Part shown: positions 1-7,913 of the stretch, piece by piece | Layout of the letters: each line of letters starts with the position of its first letter | How positions within the stretch are numbered: position 1 is the stretch's first letter | Source of the DNA: Roseiarcus sp031367195 | GTDB taxonomy: Bacteria > Pseudomonadota > Alphaproteobacteria > Rhizobiales > Beijerinckiaceae | Assembly (NCBI GenBank): GCA_031367195.1 | Contig: JANLPL010000201.1 | Span: 1 to 7,913, forward strand | DNA: 7,913 nt | Direction: 5' to 3' | The notes under the pieces: model-generated | Databases searched by the model: none | Told to the model about the DNA's origin: nothing | The model's input: the letters and a program-made list of their open reading frames with translations, nothing else | Position numbers and translations under genes: made by a program

Positions 1-2630
<2,630 letters not shown>

Positions 2631-2640
2631 CGCATCTCCT
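2631..2640 (-). promoter_or_regulatory. Ribosome binding site of the ATPase
   Basis: The minus strand reads AAGGAGATGCG before the ATG at 2630. The same string precedes the free HMA gene at 3834, so both starts support each other. Confidence 0.8.
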
Positions 2641-2683
2641 TGATCGCCTTCATATCAAAAGTGCCTTGTGACATCCTCGATCG

Positions 2684-2787
2684 CTTTGCAAGCTCGCCGA
2701 TTTCGAGGTTTCAGCCGTCTCCTGCGGAGTCGATTTGCGGATCGTTGCGGGTCGGGCATGCTTTTTCACGCAGTGCAGGCCGCCGAG
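2684..2787 (-). pseudogene. Decayed fragment of a PPK2 3' end
   Basis: Read on the minus strand, this stretch gives a broken copy of the last 36 or so residues of the intact PPK2 encoded upstream. The final 20 codons read DPQI....D.*NLE.G.LAK, matching the intact C-terminus (DPQIVFAYDVSNLENGQLAK) at 13 of 20 positions without a gap. An in-frame TGA lies at 2713-2711, a 4-nt deletion precedes the DPQ codons, and the natural stop has become CGA. Further upstream, LGGLHCVKKHAR matches LGRLHYVDKDER. The match fades about 17 nt after the stop codon of the 129-aa gene at 2804. It has no start and cannot be expressed as PPK2; it marks a past duplication. The rest of the gap (2631-2683) is a leader resembling 3835-3887. 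Confidence 0.85.
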
Positions 2788-2803
2788 CGAATAAAGCAGT
2801 CCG

Positions 2804-3193
2804 CTAGTTTCTTTTGAGCATCTTGTGTTTGGTGTAGCGCCCTGACTCGCGCGGGTTTTCTTCCCGAACCATTTCGCACGCCGCCACGCACGTCGATGTG
2901 CCGGCACGCCACACCCATCCCACGGGGAAAAACCGATCCGTCTGGCTTTCGATTTCCTCCCGCGGCTGAAAGGACACTTCCAGACCGGCCTCCACCTGCA
3001 TGACGGAGTCGGGAAGCGACTGGAATTCACCAGTTTGTTCGTCGTGCATGTGGGGCATGAAGATGCCGAGGTTGAAGTCGGACAGTCGGCGCAGCATCTC
3101 CTGGACTTCCGGGAGATGAACCGCCGTCTGGGCGGTTCTCAATCCTTGAGGCAAACCAGAGGCGCTTCCTTGTGAAACATTCGCTACGTTCAT
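2804..3193 (-). CDS. Conserved-looking hypothetical protein, 129 aa
   Basis: I do not recognise a named family. The chosen ATG at 3193 has AGGAG six bases upstream; the frame is open further upstream but without a comparable ribosome binding site. The protein looks soluble, with no signal peptide or membrane helix. Visible features are a probable helix around LPEVQEMLRRL (27-37), a His/Met-rich MPHMHDE at 46-52 that could bind metal, an acidic middle, an aromatic FFPVGWVW at 88-95, and two cysteines, C102 and C106, spaced CxxxC. The C-terminus is Lys/Arg-rich. It sits 119 nt after the free HMA gene and 173 nt before the ATPase, on the same strand, and interrupts the two copies of the duplicated block. 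Normal amino-acid composition and a good ribosome binding site argue that it is real. A role in metal handling is only suggested by context and by the His/Met and Cys residues. Confidence 0.75.
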   Translation of the reverse strand: MNVANVSQGSASGLPQGLRTAQTAVHLPEVQEMLRRLSDFNLGIFMPHMHDEQTGEFQSLPDSVMQVEAGLEVSFQPREEIESQTDRFFPVGWVWRAGTSTCVAACEMVREENPRESGRYTKHKMLKRN

Positions 3194-3312
3194 GATGTTC
3201 TCCTGCCAGGATTGCATTGAACCATTCGAAGTGGCCAGGTCCGTCGCCAGGTGCTTTGGTTTTCGCGGCAGCACCAGCCTCGGAATTACAATCCCGCAAG
3301 ACGGATGTCGTC
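3194..3312. other. 119-nt spacer between free HMA gene and 129-aa gene
   Basis: Apart from the ribosome binding site at 3200-3204, I see no convincing promoter, terminator or small gene. Part of it resembles the PPK2-HMA leader only weakly, too weakly to call a third copy. Confidence 0.5.
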
Positions 3313-3834
3313 CTACTTCTTGTCCGGCGCCACAGTGTCGAGTGGTCCGTCGCCAGCGGGAGCGGGGCTCGCCGGCGAGGCGGCGCTGGCCTCCCGGTCA
3401 GGCTTCGGTCCAGCGGCCATCGGCGCGGACGGGCCGGCACCGGCGTCCGGTGAAGGCTTCGGTGGCGTTGATGTCGCCGCGCCCGGCGCTGCCTTGCCTG
3501 GTGGCGCGGCGCTTGCGGTAGGAGGTGAGGGCGGAGACGCTTTCGATCCGGCGGGTGTGGGGGTGGCAGGCGCCGCTTCCGGTGCTTTGTGACCCTCGTG
3601 ACCGGCGCCCGCCGAAGCGGCGGCGGGTGCATCCAAGTCATACCCGATTTGCCGCACGTCCGACTTGATATCGGCGATATCGAGTCGGGTTTCGTCGTAA
3701 CGCACCGTGGCGCTGCCCGCGGCATGGTCGACTGTGACGCTCTCGACGCCCGGCACCTCGCGGATCCGCTTCTCCACGCCGAGCACGCTCAATACCGACA
3801 GCATGTCGCGCACTTGCATGACACTCGTTTTCAT
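3313..3834 (-). CDS. Stand-alone HMA-fold protein with Ala/Pro-rich tail, CxxC missing
   Basis: A 173-aa soluble protein. Residues 1-66 have the beta-alpha-beta pattern of heavy-metal-associated domains (VPGVESVTVDHAAGSATVRY at 27-46) and match the ATPase N-terminus at 55 of 66 positions. Where a metallochaperone would carry GMTCxxC, this has VRDMLSVLSV, with no cysteine, so classical Cu(I) or Zn binding by two cysteines is not possible. Residues 67-173 are low-complexity Ala/Pro/Ser/Gly with one GHEGH cluster, resembling the ATPase linker; there is no membrane segment. Start: ATG at 3834 with AGGAG, the same start as in the ATPase. An upstream GTG at 3891 overlaps the PPK2 stop (GTGA) and would add 19 residues, but has no comparable ribosome binding site. 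It may be an accessory or regulatory partner of the pump, or the surviving end of a duplicated ATPase gene. The ORF is intact and only conservatively changed, which favours a living gene. Confidence 0.8.
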   Translation of the reverse strand: MKTSVMQVRDMLSVLSVLGVEKRIREVPGVESVTVDHAAGSATVRYDETRLDIADIKSDVRQIGYDLDAPAAASAGAGHEGHKAPEAAPATPTPAGSKASPPSPPTASAAPPGKAAPGAATSTPPKPSPDAGAGPSAPMAAGPKPDREASAASPASPAPAGDGPLDTVAPDKK

Positions 3835-3998
3835 CGCATCTCCTTGGCGGTGATCTTCATACTGAAAATGTCCTGCTACCGAACCGGTCACTTCGCAAGC
3901 TGACCGTTTTCCAGGTTCGAGACGTCGTACGCGAACACGATTTGCGGATCCGGATCGATCAGCCGCTCATCTTTGTCGACGTAGTGAAGCCGGCCGAG
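3637..3998 (-). repeat. First copy of duplicated block: PPK2 3' end + leader + HMA domain
   Basis: This 362-nt block covers the last 36 codons of the intact PPK2, a 53-nt leader with ribosome binding site, and codons 1-66 of the free HMA gene. It aligns with 2433-2787. Here the PPK2 part is intact, so this copy preserves the original gene junction. Confidence 0.85.
3835..3887 (-). promoter_or_regulatory. Leader and ribosome binding site of the free HMA gene
   Basis: A 53-nt spacer follows the PPK2 stop. It contains AGGAG (3840-3844) five bases before the ATG at 3834. The corresponding ATPase leader (2631-2680) has the same end and a similar middle, so the leader was duplicated with the coding part. 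No clear promoter or terminator is visible in it. Confidence 0.7.
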
Positions 3999-4694
3999 CA
4001 GATCCTTGATGATGTTGAGCCGCGCAAGTTGCTTGTCGTCTGCGCGCACCAGAGTCCACGGCGCAATCGGGTTATGCGTGCGCGCCAGCATCTCGTTGCG
4101 CGCCAGGCTGTAGGCTTTCCAGTGCTTGATCGCCTGGTCGTCGATCGGACTGACTTTCCATTGCTTGAGCGGGTCCGTTTTCCGATCCTTCAGGCGCCGC
4201 TTTTGTTCGTCTTTGCCGATGTCGAGGTAATACTTGAGGAGCTTCACGCCGGAGCGGACCAGCATGTTCTCGAAGCTCGACACCGAGCCCATGAACTCCT
4301 CGTGCTCGGCCTCGGTGCAGAACCCCATCACCCGCTCGACACCGGCCCGGTTATACCAACTGCGATTGAAGAGCACGAGTTCCTGGGCCGCCGGCAAATA
4401 AGGAACATAACGCTGGAAGTACCACGATGTACGGTCGCGATCCGAGGGCTTGCCGAGGGCAACGACGCGGGTTTCACGTGGGCTGAGGTGCTGCACGATG
4501 CGCTTGATCGTGCCGTCCTTGCCGGACGCATCCCGGCCCTCCAGGATGATCAGGATCTTGTCATTGCACTTGATGAAATGCTTCTGTAGCTTGACCAGCT
4601 CGATCTGGAGCTTGTGGAGGCCTTTCTTGTAGACGTCTTTCGAAATCGAGCGCGTGTGCGCGCTCGATTCATTCTCGCGAGCTTTGTTGCTCAC
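3888..4694 (-). CDS. ppk2: Polyphosphate kinase 2 (PPK2 family)
   Basis: A cytoplasmic kinase moving phosphate between inorganic polyphosphate and nucleotides; PPK2 enzymes of this kind mostly make ATP or GTP from ADP or GDP at the expense of polyphosphate. Residues from the chosen start (268 aa): Walker A GRDASGKDG at 53-61 with D55 and K59; LGKPSDRDRTSWYFQRYVP at 80-98; Walker-B-like LFNRSWYNRAGVERVMGF at 108-125; Arg/Lys-rich lid KRRLKDRKTDPLKQWKVSP at 165-183. Length and motifs fit a complete single-domain PPK2, probably class I. Asn109-110 region reads FNRSW where many members have FDRSW; I believe both forms occur, so I do not call it defective. Start: a GTG at 4694 overlaps the stop of the upstream gene as GTGA, with GGGGGAG just before it. 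An in-frame TTG at 4721 would add nine residues and is less likely. It is translationally coupled to the membrane gene upstream and followed by the free HMA gene. Its 3' end was copied to 2684-2787. Confidence 0.95.
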   Translation of the reverse strand: MSNKARENESSAHTRSISKDVYKKGLHKLQIELVKLQKHFIKCNDKILIILEGRDASGKDGTIKRIVQHLSPRETRVVALGKPSDRDRTSWYFQRYVPYLPAAQELVLFNRSWYNRAGVERVMGFCTEAEHEEFMGSVSSFENMLVRSGVKLLKYYLDIGKDEQKRRLKDRKTDPLKQWKVSPIDDQAIKHWKAYSLARNEMLARTHNPIAPWTLVRADDKQLARLNIIKDLLGRLHYVDKDERLIDPDPQIVFAYDVSNLENGQLAK

Positions 4695-4951
4695 CTGCTC
4701 CCCCACTTGCGATGAAAACAATTGTAGATCGGCACGTAGACCAGACCCGCGTACGCGCCGTACAGGAAACTCTCAACCAGGCCGACGAGAAAGCCCCCCA
4801 CCGTGAGCCATTTGAATCCCGGCAATATTTGTTCGAGCAACGCGGTCATGTGCATGCTCGATGGCGTCAACACGCCATAGACAATGCAAAACACGAACGT
4901 GAACGCGGCCCAGGTCGCCAATGACCAAGTCACGATTTTTATATTCAGCAT
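4691..4951 (-). CDS. Small two-helix membrane protein, DUF5676-like
   Basis: An 86-aa inner-membrane protein of unknown function. Helix 1 is about residues 7-29 (WSLATWAAFTFVFCIVYGVL), then a short loop with ILPGFKW, then helix 2 at about 50-75 (VGGFLVGLVESFLYGAYAGL), ending in a short basic tail. The order hydrophobic helix, PG-aromatic loop, Gly-rich helix ending in a Y..IYN motif recalls DUF5676 membrane proteins, often found near metal-resistance and stress genes; this assignment is from memory of the pattern. The ATG at 4951 has AAAGG about eight bases upstream. It lies 36 nt after the (GGH)n protein, and its TGA overlaps the GTG of PPK2, so the three are almost certainly on one transcript. 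Confidence 0.8.
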   Translation of the reverse strand: MLNIKIVTWSLATWAAFTFVFCIVYGVLTPSSMHMTALLEQILPGFKWLTVGGFLVGLVESFLYGAYAGLVYVPIYNCFHRKWGSR

Positions 4952-4987
4952 ATTGTTGCCTTTCGCTGGTAACTACTCTCCGGCGGG

Positions 4988-5191
4988 TCAGTGTTGATGA
5001 CCCGCGCCTTGTTTTGAAGCGCTTTGCTGGTCGCCTTTGCCGGCTGGCTTGGGGCCGTTCTCGCCGCCAGCGCTCCCGCCGTGTCCACCATGCCCGCCGT
5101 GCCCTCCATGGCCACCATGCCCAAACGCATGCATCGCGATCATGCCGACGAAAAACAACACCCAAACCCAGTTTTGCGAAAGCCATGCCAT
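4988..5191 (-). CDS. Small membrane-anchored protein with (GGH)n tail, DUF2933-like
   Basis: A 67-aa protein. Residues 2-22 (WLSQNWVWVLFFVGMIAM core) form one membrane helix, directly followed by five tandem GGH units with histidines at 25, 28, 31, 34 and 37. The rest is hydrophilic Gly/Lys/Gln-rich and ends GHQH. The WLxQNWxWV start followed by a Gly/His tail resembles DUF2933-type small proteins; I am moderately sure of that. Regular His spacing suggests binding of a soft or borderline metal such as Cu, Ni or Zn, which fits the downstream metal ATPase. The ATG at 5191 has AAAGGA about eight bases upstream. It is the first gene after a 243-nt gap and probably opens the operon that continues with the two-helix protein and PPK2. 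No signal-peptide cleavage site is evident, so it should stay anchored. Confidence 0.82.
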   Translation of the reverse strand: MAWLSQNWVWVLFFVGMIAMHAFGHGGHGGHGGHGGHGGSAGGENGPKPAGKGDQQSASKQGAGHQH

Positions 5192-5434
5192 GATTTATTC
5201 CTTTGCCGAATTGCACTGTCGATCGGAAATTTCACCGTGCCATCGATGCTCATTGATTCCGTGCATGTGTCGGCGGCCGCCGTCCGACGTCAACTGAAAG
5301 CTTGAGGTCATTGCGATATCGATCATTTGAAGGTGATCCAGCCGGCGCGATCAATTCGCGGACAGCCTGAAACTTGTACGCCGGTTTCTCACCACGCACT
5401 GTGCGCTTGCGTACCGTGCGCGAACATGCGTCAT
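5192..5434. other. 243-nt intergenic region, likely promoter region
   Basis: No credible gene here; open frames crossing it have unnatural composition. It is the longest gap between intact genes and lies just before the first gene of the metal/PPK2 group, so a minus-strand promoter is expected. The only -35/-10 pair I can propose is TTGATC near 5350 with a poor TCAAAT about 18 nt downstream, too weak to annotate separately. A perfect 12-bp palindrome CGGCGGCCGCCG is at 5271-5282. A small CGCAC/GTGCG inverted repeat near 5398-5408 follows the glucoamylase stop but has no U tract, so I do not call a terminator. Confidence 0.4.
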
Positions 5435-6733
5435 TCACAGCCAGCCTCCGGTGAAACCCGCACGCCGCAAGCCGCCGGCGATGTATGGGCAGCCGCGCAT
5501 CAATTGCCACAGGAACCCCGACCGATAATTTTCGACCATCAGAATGGTCGGCCCTTCATTCAGCCCGAAATGCCATGGTGATACCCAGCCGTGCGGATTG
5601 CCGGCCGCGGCGGGGTAGGTCGGATTGAAAGACGCTTTGAAGCCGTAGCGGTTCGACTCGGTCAGTTTGAGGTCATGAATACAGTGATCGAGCGTGGGCA
5701 GCACGATCTCGGGGGCGAACGGCAGCGAAGCCGCCACGGCCCACGACGCGATCGTGCCGTCGTCGGGTCCGTGCGGCACGCCGCGCCCCACGTAATCGAA
5801 GAACTTGCGCTCGATGCCGGAAACGTCGAGTGTGCGCGGACCGGGACCTTCGCACGCGGTCAGTCCCCAGCAGTGCTCCCCGTAGTGCGCGAACTTGTGC
5901 GGGTTCTCGATCGCGTAGCTGCGCTGCACATAGGTTGCGCGCCGGCTGTTCTCGAAATAGTCGATGCCCCTGACGCGCATGAAGGCATCCTGGATACCAC
6001 GGAAGTCGACCCAAATATGCGAAAGCTGGTGCGTGAATAGCGGCCCGGCATACAAGTAGTCGAAGCCATAGCTGTGTTCCCAGCGGTAGGTGGCCGCCCA
6101 CGCCGCATAAGCGCTCCCGGTTAGCGGATGGGTCGGCGAACCCAGTCCCAGGATATACAGCAACAGCGCCTCATCGTAACCCTCCCAGCGATAGCCGAGA
6201 AAGCCGCTTTCCGGCTTCCAGCCATGGGTGACCGTTGCACCGTGGTTCTGCGCCCAGCGCCAGTCGGCGCGGCGATAAAGAGCGTCGGCGAGGGTACGGA
6301 TCTCCCGCTCGTCAAGGCTATCGGCATCAAAATATCGCCCCGCAGTGAGCGCGCCCGCCAGAAGAAACGTGCTGTCTATCGTCGACAGCTCGCATTGCCA
6401 GGCACGCCGGCCGGTCTGCATGTGCAGAAAATGATAGTAAAAGCCGTGGTAGCCGGTGGCGTCGGGTTCGGGACCATGCGGGCTGTTCCAGAAAAAACGC
6501 AAAGTCGCCAGCGTTCGCTCGATCGCGGCCGCGCGCGACATGAATCCGCGCTCGACCGCCACCGGATACGCGGCCAGCGCCAGGCCGGTGGCGGCGATGC
6601 TGGCAGGCCAATCGGGCGCCGTCTTGTCGATCACCAGGCCGTTGGCGGGGTTAGTCTCATGCACAAAATAGCCGAAGGATTCGCGCTGGAGAATTTCCAG
6701 CGTTGCGTCGGCGGTCGGCTTTTTTTCGCTCAT
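5435..6733 (-). CDS. Glucoamylase-family protein (PF10091 fold, GH144-like)
   Basis: A 432-aa protein of the (alpha/alpha)6-barrel group called glycoamylase-like, which includes beta-1,2-glucanases (GH144) and the related domain in cyclic beta-1,2-glucan synthases. The likely role is hydrolysis or trimming of a glucan; the substrate cannot be read from sequence. Supporting segments in order: SIAATGLALAAYPVAVERGF near 45-64; TLRFFWN near 76; GYHGFYYHFLHMQTG near 93-107; GYDEALLLYILGLGSPTHPL near 184-203; AGPLFTHQLSHIWVDFRGI near 228-246; NSRRATYVQRS near 260; DDGTIASWAVAASLPFAPE near 322-340; and WVSPWHFGLNEGPTILMVEN near 382-401. Length matches the single-domain family. The N-terminus (MSEKKPTADATLEIL) has no signal peptide, unlike many secreted members, so a cytoplasmic location is predicted. 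The ATG at 6733 lies 12 nt after the MFS stop with only a weak ribosome binding site, consistent with coupling. Family assignment is firm; activity is not. Confidence 0.88.
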   Translation of the reverse strand: MSEKKPTADATLEILQRESFGYFVHETNPANGLVIDKTAPDWPASIAATGLALAAYPVAVERGFMSRAAAIERTLATLRFFWNSPHGPEPDATGYHGFYYHFLHMQTGRRAWQCELSTIDSTFLLAGALTAGRYFDADSLDEREIRTLADALYRRADWRWAQNHGATVTHGWKPESGFLGYRWEGYDEALLLYILGLGSPTHPLTGSAYAAWAATYRWEHSYGFDYLYAGPLFTHQLSHIWVDFRGIQDAFMRVRGIDYFENSRRATYVQRSYAIENPHKFAHYGEHCWGLTACEGPGPRTLDVSGIERKFFDYVGRGVPHGPDDGTIASWAVAASLPFAPEIVLPTLDHCIHDLKLTESNRYGFKASFNPTYPAAAGNPHGWVSPWHFGLNEGPTILMVENYRSGFLWQLMRGCPYIAGGLRRAGFTGGWL

Positions 6734-6745
6734 GGTCCGGCATCG

Positions 6746-7913
6746 TCATTTGGCCGGCCCGCGCCGGCCGGCGGAGTGGCGCTTGGATTCGGCGGGAACG
6801 ACCGACAACCACCCCGGCCGGGCCAGCAGGAGAAGCAGCATCGCCACCAGCGGAAGGGTCAGCCAGGCGAAGCTGCGCTGTGCGAGGCTGCCGAAAAGCC
6901 ATCCGCCGAGTGACGATCCGAGCACCTGGCCGAGGCCGCCTGCCGCCGCCAAAGCGCCCATCGTGGCGCCAAGCCTCTGTGGTGCGGCGCCCGCGGCCAG
7001 GTAGGCGATCACCGGGAGCAGCAGGCCGGTGCCGGCGGAGGCAAGACTGACGCCCAGGTACATCCACGCCTCGGAACGATGCCCGGCCAGCACCGCCAAC
7101 CCGGCCATCGCCACGATCAGCCCCGCACTCATGAGGCTGCGTGCGGATATCTTCTCCAGCAGCCCGGTCAGGAAAAGCAGCGCGTTGACACCCAGCATCA
7201 CCAGGCTGCACTCGGCGAACATCATCGCCACCTGGCGTGGCGACAGGCCCGTGTGCAGTTGCCCCTGCAACACGATGCCCAGTTCGAAGCCCGCCAGCAC
7301 GAACATCACCGCCCCGCTGAACCACCACAGCGCGACGGTGTGGCTTTCGGCGGAAGCCGCGTGATCGTTCCGGGCCGCCGCGGCAGGCGCGCGTGACGCG
7401 GGCAGCGTCGCGGCCAATCCCAGCATCATCACCGCGCCGAGCAGCGCGGACAGGACAATCACGATCCGCCCGGAGAGTGCGAGGGAAACCGTTCCCGCGC
7501 TGAGCCATGATCCGGCCCAATCGGCCACCGCGTTCAGGCCGGGGCCGAACAGGAATCCGAGCAGCGACATGGCGCCCAGCCACGCGAAGCGCCGCGCACG
7601 CCGTTCCTCGGGAGTGTGTTCGGCGACCAGCGCGGCAACCACCGGAACCACCGCCCCAACGAAGAAGCCGGCCGTCGCGCGCAGCGCGTAGAGTCCCCAC
7701 AGACCGGCCAGGCCCGGCACCAGCAGCAGCAGCAGGCTGGCGACGTAACCGACCAGCCCGACGATCAGGATGCGACCGCGCCCGGCGCGATCCGCGACGA
7801 TTCCCCACAAGGGGGCGCCAACCAGCACGCCGGCCGCGTACACGCCGCCGAGAAAGCCGATGTGACGAGCGACGTCGACGGCGGTCGCGCCAGGCAGCAT
7901 CGGGGCGAGCCAG
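6746..7913 (-). CDS. MFS transporter, 5' end cut by window
   Basis: An inner-membrane secondary transporter of the major facilitator superfamily. The frame is open to the right edge (388 codons visible, first residues WLAPMLPG), and an ATG at 7900 falls inside what looks like the end of the first helix, so the true start is outside the window. The signature loop between helices 2 and 3 is clear: GAPLWGIVADRAGRGRI. Hydrophobic helices with Gly/Ala-rich faces follow for the full length, with a hydrophilic central loop (SRAPAAAARNDHAASAES) between the two six-helix halves. The second half begins with ALWWFSGAVMFVLAGFELG. The C-terminus is short and basic (SKRHSAGRRGPAK). Such proteins are often drug or metabolite proton antiporters, but nothing here fixes the substrate. 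Its stop lies 12 nt before the glucoamylase-like gene, so the two probably share a transcript. Confidence 0.92.
   Translation of the reverse strand, partial: WLAPMLPGATAVDVARHIGFLGGVYAAGVLVGAPLWGIVADRAGRGRILIVGLVGYVASLLLLLVPGLAGLWGLYALRATAGFFVGAVVPVVAALVAEHTPEERRARRFAWLGAMSLLGFLFGPGLNAVADWAGSWLSAGTVSLALSGRIVIVLSALLGAVMMLGLAATLPASRAPAAAARNDHAASAESHTVALWWFSGAVMFVLAGFELGIVLQGQLHTGLSPRQVAMMFAECSLVMLGVNALLFLTGLLEKISARSLMSAGLIVAMAGLAVLAGHRSEAWMYLGVSLASAGTGLLLPVIAYLAAGAAPQRLGATMGALAAAGGLGQVLGSSLGGWLFGSLAQRSFAWLTLPLVAMLLLLLARPGWLSVVPAESKRHSAGRRGPAK

Noticed and set aside
3194..3312. Third copy of the PPK2-HMA leader upstream of the 129-aa gene
   Set aside because: Only scattered matches and a generic AGGAG; no PPK2 C-terminal residues can be read in any frame.
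3027..3725. A 232-codon minus-strand frame over the HMA tail and the 129-aa gene
   Set aside because: Shifted frame of a low-complexity region. Arg/Pro-rich and lacking a good start.
3835..3891. Longer GTG start at 3891 for the free HMA gene
   Set aside because: It overlaps the PPK2 stop neatly, but AGGAG precedes the ATG at 3834 and the ATPase copy starts at the matching ATG, so the shorter form is preferred.
3942..4589. A 215-codon plus-strand open frame opposite PPK2
   Set aside because: Antisense to the conserved PPK2 motifs, with no ribosome binding site or family resemblance of its own.
5040..5120. Short tandem repeats resembling a CRISPR or minisatellite
   Set aside because: The repeat is the in-frame coding sequence for GGH units of the small membrane protein; there are no spacers.
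5396..5434. Rho-independent terminator after the glucoamylase gene
   Set aside because: Only a short CGCAC/GTGCG inverted repeat with almost no loop and no U tract.
6128..6913. A 261-codon plus-strand frame over the glucoamylase and MFS junction
   Set aside because: It spans the boundary of two convincing minus-strand genes and has an Arg/Gly/Ala-rich random-like translation.

Overview
The window is a high-GC bacterial segment. The proteins resemble those of proteobacteria, most likely a betaproteobacterium of the Burkholderiales type; this is inferred from protein style and base composition, with no rRNA or other marker to confirm it. Every convincing gene is on the minus strand, so transcription runs from the right edge to the left edge. 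No rRNA, tRNA, IS element or CRISPR array was seen.

Layout in order of transcription. (1) 7913-6746: an MFS exporter whose start lies beyond the right edge. (2) 6733-5435: a 432-aa glucoamylase-fold (PF10091/GH144-like) protein 12 nt downstream, without a signal peptide. (3) 5434-5192: a 243-nt gene-free stretch, the most likely place for a promoter of what follows. (4) 5191-4988: a 67-aa one-helix protein with a (GGH)n tail. (5) 4951-4691: an 86-aa two-helix membrane protein (DUF5676-like). (6) 4694-3888: a PPK2 polyphosphate kinase whose best start is a GTG overlapping the previous stop (GTGA). (7) 3834-3313: a 173-aa stand-alone HMA-fold domain with an Ala/Pro-rich tail. (8) 3193-2804: a 129-aa protein of unknown function. 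(9) 2787-2684: a dead fragment of the PPK2 3' end. (10) 2630-1: a P1B-type metal ATPase of at least 876 aa, whose last few residues run off the left edge.

The most interesting point is the architecture of items 6-10. A block made of the PPK2 3' end, a ~50-nt leader, a ribosome binding site and an HMA domain occurs twice (3998-3637 and 2787-2433). The first copy is the living PPK2 followed by the free HMA protein. The second is a decayed PPK2 tail followed by the HMA domain of the ATPase. Both HMA domains lack the CxxC metal site, and the ATPase has Cys-Pro-Asp in place of the usual CPC or CPH in the membrane metal site. The ATPase linker also carries an A8 run where a -1 slip would give a roughly 192-aa HMA-plus-linker product, much like the free protein encoded upstream.

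Taken together, the left two thirds look like a metal-handling and energy-stress operon: small His-rich membrane proteins, a polyphosphate-driven nucleotide kinase, an HMA-like accessory protein and an ATP-driven metal pump. The right third, a glycan-hydrolase-like protein with a transporter, may be a separate unit. The metal transported, the inducing signal and any direct partnership between PPK2 and the pump are inference.
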